A stretch of 64,000 bases of DNA, taken from assembly GCF_007828835.1 (NCBI RefSeq), contig NZ_VIVL01000009.1, positions 1-64,000 of the forward strand, in the 5' to 3' direction. Source of the DNA: Variovorax beijingensis. GTDB lineage: Bacteria; Pseudomonadota; Gammaproteobacteria; Burkholderiales; Burkholderiaceae_C. The notes under the pieces are model-generated. The model saw only the letters and a list, made by a program, of their open reading frames with translations, ran no database searches and was not told where the DNA came from. Position 1 is the first letter of the stretch, and every line of letters begins with the position of its first letter. Shown in pieces: positions 33,190 through 42,165 of this stretch. The translations under genes and the position numbers were made by a program.

Positions 33190-33677
33190 GCAAGAAGGCC
33201 CACGTTTCCGAAACCCCCGCGACGCAGCTGCTGCGCGCGAACAAGGTCGCCTTCACCGAGCATCCGTACGAGTACCTGGAGCACGGCGGCGCGCAGCACA
33301 GCGCTGCCGTGCTGGGCTTCGATCCCTTCACGGTGGTGAAGACGCTCGTGATGCAGGACCAGGACGCCAAACCGCTGATCGTGCTGATGCACGGCAACCG
33401 CACCGTGTCGACCAAGAACCTCGCGCGGCAGATCGGCGCCAAGTCGGTCGAGCCCTGCAAGCCCGAGGTCGCGCAGCGCCACAGCGGCTACATGGTGGGC
33501 GGCACCTCGCCCTTCGGCACGCGGCGCCGGATGCCGGTCTACATCGAGTCGACCATCCTCGAACTGCCGAGGATCGCGATCAACGGCGGGCGGCGCGGCT
33601 ACCTGGTGGGCATCGACCCGCAGGTGTGCATCGCCTTGCTGGGCGCCACGCCGGTGCAGTGCGCGCTGGCAGAATAG
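33186..33677 (+). CDS. ybaK: YbaK-type aminoacyl-tRNA deacylase
   Basis: A 163-residue editing enzyme that hydrolyses mischarged Cys-tRNA(Pro), and in some species other mischarged tRNAs. Family motifs are 'VKTLVMQ', with the catalytic-type Lys, and 'HSGYMVGGTSPFGTRRRMPV', ending 'INGGRRGYLVGIDP'. The GTG start at 33186 overlaps the aldo/keto reductase stop. The length is normal for YbaK. Confidence 0.92.
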   Translation: MSKKAHVSETPATQLLRANKVAFTEHPYEYLEHGGAQHSAAVLGFDPFTVVKTLVMQDQDAKPLIVLMHGNRTVSTKNLARQIGAKSVEPCKPEVAQRHSGYMVGGTSPFGTRRRMPVYIESTILELPRIAINGGRRGYLVGIDPQVCIALLGATPVQCALAE

Positions 33678-33748
33678 CCGGCGCGGCGCAGCCCGGCCCG
33701 GGCCGGCGCCGCTGAACAAGAACAACCATTCCCCCGCGGAGCGCCGCC

Positions 33749-34384
33749 TTGAGCTTTCACCTGCCGTCCCTCATCGCCATCGTGGCCTCGTACCTGATCG
33801 GCTCGCTGTCCTTTGCGGTCATCGTGAGCAGGGCGCTCGGCATGGCCGATCCGCGCAGCTACGGCAGCGGGAACCCCGGTGCCACCAACGTGCTGCGCTC
33901 GGGGAACAAGGGCGCGGCGCTGGCCACGCTGCTGCTCGATGCGCTCAAGGGCTGGCTGCCGGTGTTCCTGATCCGGCATTTCGGCGCGCAGTGGGGCCTG
34001 GGCGAGGGCGTGGCCGCGCTGGCGGGCCTGGCGGCCTTCCTGGGCCACCTCTATCCCGTGTTCTTCGGCTTCCAGGGAGGCAAGGGCGTGGCCACCGCGG
34101 CGGGCGTGCTGGTGGGCATCGCACCCTGGCTGGGGCTGGCCACTGGCGCCACCTGGCTGATCATTGCGGTGTTCTTCCGCTATTCGTCGCTGTCGTCGCT
34201 GGTGGCGGCCTTCTTTGCACCGGCCTATTACCTTTTGGGCGGAAACATTGCGTGGCCGCTCGACCGCACGGTGCTGATTGCGATCATCATCATGAGTCTG
34301 CTGCTGATCTGGCGGCACCGCGAAAACATCCGCCGGCTCGCGGCCGGCACGGAGTCGAAACTCGGCTCGAAGAAAAAGGCTTGA
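33749..34384 (+). CDS. plsY: Acyl-phosphate glycerol-3-phosphate acyltransferase
   Basis: A 211-residue inner-membrane enzyme that transfers an acyl group from acyl-phosphate to glycerol-3-phosphate, the first step of phospholipid synthesis. It has about five transmembrane helices and the PlsY loops 'YGSGNPGATNVLRSGNK' and 'FQGGKGVATAAG'. The start is a TTG at 33749; it is placed by homology to the family N-terminus. RidA follows five bases after the stop. Confidence 0.93.
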   Translation: MSFHLPSLIAIVASYLIGSLSFAVIVSRALGMADPRSYGSGNPGATNVLRSGNKGAALATLLLDALKGWLPVFLIRHFGAQWGLGEGVAALAGLAAFLGHLYPVFFGFQGGKGVATAAGVLVGIAPWLGLATGATWLIIAVFFRYSSLSSLVAAFFAPAYYLLGGNIAWPLDRTVLIAIIIMSLLLIWRHRENIRRLAAGTESKLGSKKKA

Positions 34385-34389
34385 ACATC

Positions 34390-34743
34390 ATGGCATCCAT
34401 CACCCGCTTCCACGTCGGCCCGCGCCTGTCCGAGACGGCTGTGCACAACGGCACCATCTACCTTGCGGGCCAGGTGCCCGACGACACCACGCAGGACATC
34501 CGCGGCCAGACCTCCCAGGTGCTGGCGATGGTCGACCGCCTGCTGGCCGAGGCCGGCAGCGACAAGTCGCGCATCCTCATGACGCAGATCTTCCTGGCCG
34601 ACATCAGCGACATCACGGCCATGAACGAGGTGTGGGACGCTTGGATTCCCGCCGGCAACACCCCGCCGCGCGCAACGGTGCAGGCCAAGATGGCCAATGC
34701 GGCCTACAAGATCGAGATCGTCGTCACGGCCGCCCAGGCCTGA
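34390..34743 (+). CDS. RidA/YjgF-family protein
   Basis: A 117-residue trimeric RidA-family protein. Members deaminate reactive enamine/imine intermediates from PLP enzymes. The substrate-binding Arg lies in 'PPRATVQAKMAN', and 'YLAGQVPDD' and 'KIEIVVTA' match the family. It is five bases downstream of plsY. The exact subfamily activity is not certain, since not all members keep imine deaminase activity. Confidence 0.88.
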   Translation: MASITRFHVGPRLSETAVHNGTIYLAGQVPDDTTQDIRGQTSQVLAMVDRLLAEAGSDKSRILMTQIFLADISDITAMNEVWDAWIPAGNTPPRATVQAKMANAAYKIEIVVTAAQA

Positions 34744-34752
34744 CGCGGACGG

Positions 34753-35397
34753 TCAATAGCGTTTTTCCAGGACCATCTGGTCCGCGTCGCGGCGCATCGA
34801 GAAGCGGTTGATGAAGCTGTTGCCCAGCAGCACGAAGGGCATGGGCTGCGGCGAGACGATGGCGTCGATGTCGTACACCTCGACATCGCCCACGCGCACC
34901 GATTGCAGGCGCAGCCGATAGCCCGCCGCCTGCCCATTGGCGGTGTTCATCACGACGCGCTGGCCCTTGCTGTAGTCCAGGCCGATGCGCTGGGCGTCGT
35001 CGGCCGACAGGGCGATCGACGTGGCACCCGTGTCGAGCATGAAGGTGACGGGGCGGCCGTTGATGGCGCCCTGCGTCATGAAATGGCCGCGGCTGTCGGC
35101 CGGCAGCACGATGCGGCTGCCCCCGCCGCCCGAACCGCCCCCGCCGCCGATGCTGACCGGCGTGTCCATGCGCAGGTTGACGCGCTTGCCCTCGAGCTCG
35201 ACCACCGCCTGCTCGGCCTGCAGCGACACCAGCTTCACGCCCTGGAAGGTCTCGCCGACCGCCACGGTCTTGGGAGGTGCGCCGTTCACGATCAGGATTG
35301 CGCGGCTGCCGATGGTGCCGGTCAGCATCACGGAGCCGGCCGCATGCGCCCCGGCAGCGGCAGCCAGGAGCTGCGCTGCGACGACGAGGGCTTTCAT
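34753..35397 (-). CDS. Retropepsin-like aspartic protease (clan AA), secreted
   Basis: A 214-residue protein with a signal peptide ('MKALVVAAQLLAAAAGAHAA') and a single retropepsin-like domain: active-site 'FMLDTGATSIALS' near residue 123 and 'PFVLLGNSFINRF' near 192, which is the usual second hydrophobic-G motif. A Gly/Ser linker ('GGGGGSGGGGS') precedes the domain. Such proteins dimerise to form the protease site in the periplasm; substrates are unknown. It converges with ridA and lies eight bases from yajQ. Confidence 0.85.
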   Translation of the reverse strand: MKALVVAAQLLAAAAGAHAAGSVMLTGTIGSRAILIVNGAPPKTVAVGETFQGVKLVSLQAEQAVVELEGKRVNLRMDTPVSIGGGGGSGGGGSRIVLPADSRGHFMTQGAINGRPVTFMLDTGATSIALSADDAQRIGLDYSKGQRVVMNTANGQAAGYRLRLQSVRVGDVEVYDIDAIVSPQPMPFVLLGNSFINRFSMRRDADQMVLEKRY

Positions 35398-35404
35398 CCG
35401 CGGC

Positions 35405-35890
35405 TCAGTCGCGGAAGTTGTTGAAAGACAGCGGCATGTCGGGCACGTCCTTCTTGATGAGTGCCATGGCAGCCTGCAGGTCGTCGCGCTTGGCGCCGGT
35501 GATGCGCACCGCGTCGCCCTGGATCGCGGCCTGCACCTTGAGCTTGCTGTCCTTGATGATGCGGGTGATCTTCTTGGCCTGCTCGGACTCGATGCCGCTC
35601 TTGACCTTGATGACCTGCTTGACCTTGTCGCCGCCGATCTTCTGCACGTCGCCCTTGTCGAGGAAGCGCACGTCGACGCTGCGCTTGGTGAGCTTGGCGC
35701 GCAGGATGTCCTCGACCTGCACGAGCTGGAACTCGGCGTCGCCGATCATGGTGATTTCCTTGTCCTTGAGCTCGACGGCGGCGGCCGTGCCCTTGAAATC
35801 GAAGCGCGTTGCGATTTCCTTGGCGGTGTTTTCGACCGCATTCTTCACTTCGGGCAGATTCGGTTCGCAGACGGTATCGAACGACGGCAT
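35405..35890 (-). CDS. yajQ: YajQ-family nucleotide-binding protein
   Basis: A 161-residue two-domain ferredoxin-fold protein. It opens 'MPSFDTVCEPNLPEVKNAVE' and has 'RFDFKGT', 'KSGIESEQAKKITRIIK' and 'AAIQGDAVRITGAKRDDLQA', all hallmarks of YajQ. Xanthomonas and Stenotrophomonas homologues bind cyclic di-GMP and act in transcriptional control; Haemophilus YajQ binds nucleic acids. Divergent from murB. Confidence 0.95.
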   Translation of the reverse strand: MPSFDTVCEPNLPEVKNAVENTAKEIATRFDFKGTAAAVELKDKEITMIGDAEFQLVQVEDILRAKLTKRSVDVRFLDKGDVQKIGGDKVKQVIKVKSGIESEQAKKITRIIKDSKLKVQAAIQGDAVRITGAKRDDLQAAMALIKKDVPDMPLSFNNFRD

Positions 35891-35933
35891 GGGCTCTCCT
35901 GAATTCACGGGTGCTGGATGCGACAATTCTCCC

Positions 35934-36986
35934 ATGATCGTGGAGAACAACGTCCCGCTGCAGCCGTACAACAGCTTCGGCATCGTCGCGCGCGCGCAGA
36001 ACCTGGCGCGCATCGCCAGCGAGGCGGACGTGGCCGAGCTGCGGGCCGACCCCCGCTGGCGCGACGCGCCCCGCTTCGTGCTGGGCGGCGGCAGCAACAT
36101 CGTGCTCACCGGCGACGTCAAGCCGCTGGTGCTGAAGGTCGAGATCAAGGGGCTGCGGCTGGTCGAAGAGACCCCGCGCGCCTGGATCGTGGAGGCCGGC
36201 GCGGGCGAAATCTGGCACGACGCGGTGCAATGGATGCTCGAGCATGGCTATCCGGGGCTCGAGAACCTGGCGCTCATTCCAGGCACGGTGGGCGGCGCGC
36301 CGGTGCAGAACATCGGCGCCTACGGCGTCGAACTGCAGGACCGCTTCGATTCGCTCGATGCCATCGACCTGGACACCGGGCGCAGTTTCACGCTCGATGC
36401 CGCCCAGTGTGCCTTCGGCTACCGCGACTCGGTGTTCAAGCACGTGCGCAGCGGCCCCAACGACTTCGGCCTGTCGGGCCGGGCGCTCATCACCCGCGTG
36501 CGCTTTCGCCTGCCCAAGCCCTGGAAAGCCGTGGTGGGCTACCTCGACCTCGAGCGCAAGATGGCCGAAACCGGCAACTTCACGCCCAGCGCCACCGACG
36601 TGTTCGACTGGGTCTGCGCCATCCGCCGCGCCAAGCTGCCCGACTGGCGCGTGCTCGGCAATGCCGGCAGCTTCTTCAAGAACCCCACGGTCACGCCCGA
36701 GCAGTGCGCCGACATCATCGCGCGCGACCCCAAGATCGTGCACTACCCGATGGACGACGGCAGCATCAAGCTCGCGGCCGGCTGGCTCATCGACGCCTGC
36801 GGCTGGAAGGGCAAGTCGGTCGGCAATGCCGGCGTCTACGAGAAGCAGGCGCTGGTGCTGGTGAACCGCGGCGGCCTCGAGAACCCGGTCACGGGCGGCG
36901 AGGTCATGACCCTGGCCAAGGCCATCCAGACCAGCGTGTACGAGCGCTTCGGCATCCGGCTGGAACCGGAGCCGGTGGTCGTCTGA
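35934..36986 (+). CDS. murB: UDP-N-acetylenolpyruvoylglucosamine reductase
   Basis: A 350-residue FAD enzyme that reduces enolpyruvyl-UDP-GlcNAc to UDP-MurNAc in peptidoglycan synthesis, cytoplasmic. FAD-binding 'FVLGGGSNIVLTGD' is near residue 50 and 'LIPGTVGGAPVQNIGAYG' near 120. The catalytic Ser lies in 'GNAGSFFKNP', and the C-terminal 'WLIDACGWKG' and 'VLVNRGG' are typical of type I (E. coli-like) MurB, whose length it matches. The stop overlaps the next start by one base. Confidence 0.96.
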   Translation: MIVENNVPLQPYNSFGIVARAQNLARIASEADVAELRADPRWRDAPRFVLGGGSNIVLTGDVKPLVLKVEIKGLRLVEETPRAWIVEAGAGEIWHDAVQWMLEHGYPGLENLALIPGTVGGAPVQNIGAYGVELQDRFDSLDAIDLDTGRSFTLDAAQCAFGYRDSVFKHVRSGPNDFGLSGRALITRVRFRLPKPWKAVVGYLDLERKMAETGNFTPSATDVFDWVCAIRRAKLPDWRVLGNAGSFFKNPTVTPEQCADIIARDPKIVHYPMDDGSIKLAAGWLIDACGWKGKSVGNAGVYEKQALVLVNRGGLENPVTGGEVMTLAKAIQTSVYERFGIRLEPEPVVV

Positions 36987-37825
36987 TGGACCTCGACTTC
37001 CTGCACCTGAACTACCGGCGGCGCATTGCCGCTTTGATCTGGACCCGGCGGGCCGTGGTGGTGGGAGCCTTCGTTTCGGTGTTCTTCGCCTTGCGCCACG
37101 GCCGGCTGGCGCTGGTGCCGTTGATCCTGGCCGCCTGGGCGCTGGCAGCCGCGCTCGGTTTCATGGAAACCAGCCTGCGCCGCCAGTTCATCCGCGAGGC
37201 CCGGCTGCCGCCCTTCCTGGCCCGCAAGCTGCGCGCGGCCCACCCCGGGCTCAGCCAGCGCGACGCCGAACTGGTGCTGCGCGGGCTGCGCCAGTTCTTC
37301 ATGGCGCATCTGCGCAGCGGCCGCAAGTTCGTCGCCATGCCGTCCAAGGTGGTCGACACGGCCTGGCACGAATTCATCCTGCACACGCAGGGCTACCAGA
37401 ACTGGTGCAAGGCGGCCTTCGGCGGCATGCTGCACCACAGCCCGGCCGAGGTGCTGGGCAAGGACCCGAAGCGCAACGACGGCCTGCGCCGCAGCTGGTA
37501 CTGGGCCTGCAAGGAGGAAAGCATCGATCCGCGCACGCCGGCGCGCCTGCCGCTCTTGTTTGCACTCGACGTGAAGTTCGGCATTCCGGGCGGCTTCGAC
37601 TACGTGCCCGACTGCAAGGCCGTCGACCGGCATGCCGGCTCGGATGCCCACTGCGGCAGCAGCTTCGGCGAGTCGTCGTCGGATGGCGGCAGTTCGGGCG
37701 ATGCCGGCGGCTTCGGCGGCAGCGAATCGAGCAGCGGCAGCGGCGATGGCGGCGGGGGAGGGGATTCGTCCGGCGGCGACGGCGGCGGTTGTGGCGGCGG
37801 CTGCGGAGGCGGCGGCGGCGATTGA
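36986..37825 (+). CDS. GRDP-like protein with Gly/Cys-rich tail
   Basis: A 279-residue protein. Residues 15-60 are hydrophobic, with probably two membrane helices. Residues 75-190 carry 'MPSKVVDTAWHEFILHTQGYQNWC...LHH', resembling the 'D-x-x-W-H...H-x-x-x-Y...C' core of glycine-rich-domain-containing proteins (GRDP, DUF1399-like) known from plants and bacteria. The last 70 residues are Ser/Gly-rich, ending with 'CGGGCGGGGG'. The biochemical role is unknown; the conserved His/Cys suggest a metal. It overlaps murB by one base. Confidence 0.7.
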   Translation: MDLDFLHLNYRRRIAALIWTRRAVVVGAFVSVFFALRHGRLALVPLILAAWALAAALGFMETSLRRQFIREARLPPFLARKLRAAHPGLSQRDAELVLRGLRQFFMAHLRSGRKFVAMPSKVVDTAWHEFILHTQGYQNWCKAAFGGMLHHSPAEVLGKDPKRNDGLRRSWYWACKEESIDPRTPARLPLLFALDVKFGIPGGFDYVPDCKAVDRHAGSDAHCGSSFGESSSDGGSSGDAGGFGGSESSSGSGDGGGGGDSSGGDGGGCGGGCGGGGGD

Positions 37826-37857
37826 CCGGCGGGCGCGCACCCCAGCGCACCAATGCA

Positions 37858-37879
37858 AACGGGCCCGCGAGGGCCCGTT
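37858..37879. terminator. Bidirectional hairpin between convergent genes
   Basis: AACGGGCCC (37858-37866) and GGGCCCGTT (37871-37879) form a perfect nine-pair stem with a GCGA loop, in the gap between the plus-strand GRDP-like gene and the minus-strand argG. Only short T-rich flanks are present, so it is a plausible but not textbook terminator. Confidence 0.6.
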
Positions 37880-37909
37880 CGTCATTGGAAGAGAAAAAAG
37901 CGCGTTGGC

Positions 37910-39250
37910 TTACTTGGTCTCGTCGTCGTTCGAAAGCCGCGGCACGGCGGTGCCCTGGCCCGGCGACAGCAGCCCGGTACGGGTGTAGATGGCCAGCTTC
38001 TCGCGCGTGTCGACGATGTCAAGATTGCGCATCGTGAGCTGGCCGATGCGGTCCAGCGGCGTGAACGCGCCCTCGACCTTTTCCATGCTCAGGCGCTCGG
38101 GCTTGTAGGTGAGGTTGGGCGAGACGGTGTTGAGAATCGAGTAGTCGTTGCCGCGGCGCAGCTCGATCGTCACTTCGCCGGTGATGGCGCGCGCCACCCA
38201 GCGCTGTGCGGTCTCGCGCAGCATGATGGCCTGCGGGTCGAACCAGCGGCCCTGGTAGAGCAGGCGGCCGAGCTTGCGGCCGTGGTCGCGGTACTGCTCG
38301 ATCGTGTCTTCGTTGTGGATGCCGGTGACCAGGCGCTCGTAGGCGATGAACAGCAGCGCGAGGCCGGGCGCCTCGTAGATGCCGCGGCTCTTGGCTTCGA
38401 TGATGCGGTTCTCGATCTGGTCGCTCATGCCCAGGCCGTGGCGGCCGCCGATGCGGTTGGCTTCCAGGATCAGCTCGACGAGGTTCGCGTGCTCGACGCC
38501 GTTCAGGGCGACCGGGCGGCCTTCCTCGAAGCGCACGCTGACGGTTTCGCGCTTGACCTCGACTTCGTCCTTCCAGAACGCCACGCCCATGATCGGCTGC
38601 ACGATCTGGATGCCGCTGTCGAGGTTCTCCAGGTCCTTGGCCTCGTGCGTGGCGCCGAGCATGTTGGAGTCGGTGCTGTAGGCCTTCTCGGCCGACATCT
38701 TGTAGCCGAAGCCGGCCTTCGTCATGAAGGCCGACATCTCGGCGCGGCCGCCGAGCTCGTCGATGAACAGCTGGTCGAGCCAGGGCTTGTAGATCTTGAG
38801 GTTCGGGTTGGTGAGCAGGCCGTAGCGGTAGAAGCGCTCGATGTCGTTGCCCTTGTAGGTGCTGCCGTCGCCCCAGATGTGGACGTCGTCTTCCTTCATG
38901 GCCGACACCAGCATGGTGCCGGTCACTGCGCGGCCGAGCGGCGTGGTGTTGAAGTAGGTGACGCCGGCGGTGGTGACGTGGAAGGCACCGGCCTGCAGCG
39001 CGGCGATGCCTTCGTTGGCGAGCTGCGCGCGGCAGTCGATCAGGCGCGCGTTCTCGGCGCCATAGAGCATCGCCTTGCGCGGGATCTCGTCGTAGTCGGG
39101 CTCGTCGGGCTGGCCGAGGTTGGCGGTGTAGGCGTAGGGGATCGCGCCCTTCAGCTTCATCCAGTGCAGTGCCGCGCTGGTGTCCAGGCCGCCCGAAAAG
39201 GCAATGCCGACCTTCTGGCCGGCGGGAACGTTTTGGAGAATGGTCGACAT
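37910..39250 (-). CDS. argG: Argininosuccinate synthase
   Basis: A 446-residue ligase joining citrulline and aspartate with ATP, the penultimate step of arginine synthesis. The ATP-binding loop 'AFSGGLDTSAAL' is near residue 17, and 'GDGSTYKGNDIERF' and 'YSTDSNMLGATHEA' are characteristic of the longer E. coli-type ArgG, whose length it matches. The start at 39250 is the ATG that opens 'MSTILQNVPAGQKVGIAFSG'. The ppnP gene lies 20 bases upstream on the same strand. Confidence 0.97.
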   Translation of the reverse strand: MSTILQNVPAGQKVGIAFSGGLDTSAALHWMKLKGAIPYAYTANLGQPDEPDYDEIPRKAMLYGAENARLIDCRAQLANEGIAALQAGAFHVTTAGVTYFNTTPLGRAVTGTMLVSAMKEDDVHIWGDGSTYKGNDIERFYRYGLLTNPNLKIYKPWLDQLFIDELGGRAEMSAFMTKAGFGYKMSAEKAYSTDSNMLGATHEAKDLENLDSGIQIVQPIMGVAFWKDEVEVKRETVSVRFEEGRPVALNGVEHANLVELILEANRIGGRHGLGMSDQIENRIIEAKSRGIYEAPGLALLFIAYERLVTGIHNEDTIEQYRDHGRKLGRLLYQGRWFDPQAIMLRETAQRWVARAITGEVTIELRRGNDYSILNTVSPNLTYKPERLSMEKVEGAFTPLDRIGQLTMRNLDIVDTREKLAIYTRTGLLSPGQGTAVPRLSNDDETK

Positions 39251-39270
39251 GTGGGTGTCCGGTTCGCGGT

Positions 39271-39597
39271 TCAGCCGAAGTGGCAGATGTAGCTGTAGGG
39301 CTCGCCAGTGACCCGGATCTGGAAGCTCGAATTGCCCGGCACGCTGAACTTCTGTCCGGCGCCCGAGGCGATCCATTCGGTGGTTCCCGCCAACTGGTAT
39401 TCGCAGCTGCCGGCGGTGCCTTCCATGATTTCGGGCGCGCCGGTGTTGAAGGTCAGGGTGGACGGAAGGATCACGCCGACCGATTTCCTGGTGCCGTCGG
39501 CCAGCGTGAGACTGTGGCTCACGCACTTGCCGTCGAAATACACATTGGCCTTGGTCGCCACTGCGGCGCTGTTGAGAGTGTCGGTAGTCGTCGTCAT
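39271..39597 (-). CDS. ppnP: Pyrimidine/purine nucleoside phosphorylase (PpnP, cupin type)
   Basis: A 108-residue small cupin. 'GVILPSTLTFNTGAPEIMEG' and 'FSVPGNSSFQIRVTGEPYSY' are signatures of the YaiE/PpnP family, which splits nucleosides with phosphate. The start at 39597 is chosen as the first ATG giving family length; the frame continues upstream into unlikely sequence. Confidence 0.88.
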   Translation of the reverse strand: MTTTTDTLNSAAVATKANVYFDGKCVSHSLTLADGTRKSVGVILPSTLTFNTGAPEIMEGTAGSCEYQLAGTTEWIASGAGQKFSVPGNSSFQIRVTGEPYSYICHFG

Positions 39598-39732
39598 TGG
39601 AGGGCGCCGGCGCATGCGCGGTCGGCTGGTCGAGGACGCGCCACCACGGCGGCGCACCCCTTGGGGGTTGGAAAAGTCCTCGATTTTAGGGCTTGGCCGG
39701 CACGGCCGGCCGGCCGTACCGCTGCGGGCGGC

Positions 39733-40323
39733 TCAGCGCCAGTGGCGGTAGCCGTATCCGCGATAGCCGCCCCAGCCCCGCGAGTAGCCGAGATTCAGCG
39801 AAATGCCGACCGGCGGGTATGCGTAGGGATAGGCATAGGGATAGGTGTAGGCAGGCTGCACGTAGACCGGCGGCGCGTAGACCGGGGCCGGCTGTACATA
39901 GACCGGCGCCGGTGCATTGGAGACCACCACGCCAGGTTCGGGCACGACGTTGTCCCAGGCCGAGCCGCCTGGTTGCGCGTATTGCGGCTGCTGCTGGTAC
40001 TGCTGCTGGCCGCTGTTGTTGGCCTCGACCGGGTAGGGCTGCAACTGCGGCTGCGGCGCGACCGGCGAGGTCGTCACGCCATAGGCGCTGACCTCGACCG
40101 GGATGGTCGCGCCCGGCCGGCTGTTGGTGCGGGTGGTGTACTGGCGGCCGTTGTATTCGTAGGTGACGTTGTAGCTGACGTCGCTGCCGGTCGTTTCGCG
40201 GACCGGGGTCGCGGAAATCACCCGGGCCTGGACCACCTGCTGGGCCTGCGCGACACCGGCGCCCGTCGCCAGCAGGCCGGCCACGGAAAGACCCGCGAGG
40301 GTGCGAAAAACGTGCTTGTTCAT
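39733..40323 (-). CDS. Secreted Tyr/Pro/Gln-rich protein
   Basis: A 196-residue protein with a clear signal peptide (MNKHVFRTLAGLSVAGLLAT, cleavage after AQA). A beta-rich segment ('VSYNVTYEYNGRQYTTRTNS') is followed by low-complexity Gln/Pro and repeated 'Y-V-Q-P-A' and 'Y-P-Y-A-Y' units, ending in 'RGWGGYRGYGYRHW'. It is probably a periplasmic or outer-surface protein of unknown function; similar Tyr/Pro tails occur in many betaproteobacterial envelope proteins. Confidence 0.7.
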   Translation of the reverse strand: MNKHVFRTLAGLSVAGLLATGAGVAQAQQVVQARVISATPVRETTGSDVSYNVTYEYNGRQYTTRTNSRPGATIPVEVSAYGVTTSPVAPQPQLQPYPVEANNSGQQQYQQQPQYAQPGGSAWDNVVPEPGVVVSNAPAPVYVQPAPVYAPPVYVQPAYTYPYAYPYAYPPVGISLNLGYSRGWGGYRGYGYRHWR

Positions 40324-40381
40324 GGTGTGCTCTCCTGCAGATCGGGGTTGGAGGCCGGCCGGCGAGGCGGGGTTCCGGCGT

Positions 40382-40738
40382 TTACACGGCGTTCACGGTG
40401 GCCCAGGTTTCGGCATCGAACCCTGCCGTAACGCCGGTTTTCGGCCCCCAGTTGACCACCGGCCGCTTGATCAGGCTGGGGTTGGCCAGCAGCACGGCCC
40501 GCGCCGAAGCGGCGTCGACCACCGCGTTGCGGGTGGCTTCGTCGAGCTGGCGCCAGGTGGTGCCGCGGCGGTTCACCAGCGCCTCCCAGCCGGGCTTCCT
40601 GAGCCACTGGTCGAGCTCGGCCTCGGGCACGCCCTGCTTCTTGAAATCATGGAAGGTGTAGGCGACGCCGTGGTCGTCGAGCCAGGCGCGGGCGCGCTTG
40701 ACGGTGTCGCAATTCGGAATGCCGTAGAGGGTTGTCAT
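40382..40738 (-). CDS. ArsC/Spx-family (YffB-like) thioredoxin-fold protein
   Basis: A 118-residue protein of the arsenate reductase/Spx family. It opens 'MTTLYGIPNCDTVKRARAWL' with a single active-site-type Cys, and has 'PSLIKRPVV' near residue 95 where the conserved cis-Pro/Arg lies. Length and sequence fit YffB rather than arsenate-resistance ArsC, which usually sits in ars operons. Its role is probably thiol-related; true arsenate reduction is doubtful. Divergent from folC. Confidence 0.85.
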   Translation of the reverse strand: MTTLYGIPNCDTVKRARAWLDDHGVAYTFHDFKKQGVPEAELDQWLRKPGWEALVNRRGTTWRQLDEATRNAVVDAASARAVLLANPSLIKRPVVNWGPKTGVTAGFDAETWATVNAV

Positions 40739-40807
40739 GGATGCCAATGATGCCGATAAAACGTGGGGCGCCGGGCGCTTTCCGGGTCGGCGACAATGCC
40801 GGGCTCC

Positions 40808-42103
40808 ATGGAAACCCTTAACGACTGGCTCGCGCGCGCCGAGCAACTCCATCCGAAGAACATCGAGCTCGGCCTCGACCGCGCCAAGGAGATGGCCGCC
40901 CGCATGGGCCTGCGCTTCGACTGCCCGGTGATCACCGTGGCCGGCACCAACGGCAAAGGTTCGACCTGCGCCATGCTCGAATCGATCCTCACGCATGCCG
41001 GCTATCGCACGGCGGTTTTCACGTCGCCGCACCTGGTGCGCTTCGAGGAGCGGCTGCGGCTGGCGGGCGAGGCGGTCGATGCTTCCAAACTGATAGCAAG
41101 CTTCGAGGCGGTGGAAGTGGCCCGGGGCGACATGCCCCTGACGTACTTCGAGTTCACCACCCTGGGCATCCTGCGCTGCATGATCGAAGAGAAGCCCGAC
41201 GTGGCCATTCTCGAGGTCGGGCTCGGCGGCCGGCTCGACGCGGTCAACATCATCGACACCGATTGCGCGGTCATCACCAGCATCGACCTCGACCACATGG
41301 ACTATCTCGGCCCCGACCGCGAAAGCATCGGCTTCGAGAAGGCCGGCATCATGCGCCCGGGCAAGCCCGCCATCGTGAGCGACCCGATGCCGCCGCAAAG
41401 CGTGGTCGACCATGCGGCGGCCATCGGCGCCGACCTCTGGCGCTTCGGGCACGATTTCAATCTGTCGGGCGACAAGCAGCAGTGGGGCTGGTCGGGCCGC
41501 GGCCGGCGCTACAGCGGGCTGGCCTATCCGGCGCTGCGCGGCGCCAACCAGCTGCTCAATGCCGCGGGCGTGCTTGCGGCGCTCGAAGCACTGCGGCCCC
41601 GGCTGCCGATCACCGCGCAGGCGGTGCGCACGGGGCTCGCGATGGTCGAGCTGCCCGGCCGCTTCCAGATCGTTCCGGGCGAGCCCGCGCTGGTGCTCGA
41701 CGTGGCGCACAACGCCCATGCGGTGGCGGCGCTGGCCGAGAACCTCGACGCGATGGGTTTCTACCCCACCACGCACGGCGTGTTCGGCGTCATGGCCGAC
41801 AAGGACCTGGCCCCGATCCTCGCGCGCGTCGGGCCGATGATCGACCGCTGGTACTTCACCGATCTGCCGACGCCGCGCGCCGCCAAGGCGAGCGATCTGC
41901 TCGCGCGCTGGCAGGCGCAGAACACCCGCACCGACGTCTCCGGCAGCGTGCATGCGAGCCCGATGGAAGCACTGCGCGCAGCCATCGAGCACGCGGACCC
42001 CGCTGATAGAATCGTGGTCTTCGGATCGTTCTTCACCGTGGGTGGCGTGCTGGAGCATGGCACTCCGCGGCTGCAAGCCAAACACCTGCTGCCCGGCGGC
42101 TGA
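40808..42103 (+). CDS. folC: Bifunctional folylpolyglutamate/dihydrofolate synthase
   Basis: A 431-residue Mur-ligase-family enzyme that adds glutamate to dihydropteroate and tetrahydrofolate. P-loop 'VAGTNGKGSTCAML' is near residue 45, and 'FTSPHLVRFEERL', 'LEVGLGGRLDAVN' and the C-terminal 'LDVAHNAHA' fit. The start at 40808 gives the family N-terminus; the frame extends to 40763. First of the folC-SPOR-cvpA-purF order known from E. coli as well. Confidence 0.95.
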   Translation: METLNDWLARAEQLHPKNIELGLDRAKEMAARMGLRFDCPVITVAGTNGKGSTCAMLESILTHAGYRTAVFTSPHLVRFEERLRLAGEAVDASKLIASFEAVEVARGDMPLTYFEFTTLGILRCMIEEKPDVAILEVGLGGRLDAVNIIDTDCAVITSIDLDHMDYLGPDRESIGFEKAGIMRPGKPAIVSDPMPPQSVVDHAAAIGADLWRFGHDFNLSGDKQQWGWSGRGRRYSGLAYPALRGANQLLNAAGVLAALEALRPRLPITAQAVRTGLAMVELPGRFQIVPGEPALVLDVAHNAHAVAALAENLDAMGFYPTTHGVFGVMADKDLAPILARVGPMIDRWYFTDLPTPRAAKASDLLARWQAQNTRTDVSGSVHASPMEALRAAIEHADPADRIVVFGSFFTVGGVLEHGTPRLQAKHLLPGG

Positions 42104-42165
42104 TCGCCGGCCCGTCCGCACCATCTGGCACACACCTCGCTGCACTCCTTCAGGGATCGAACTTC

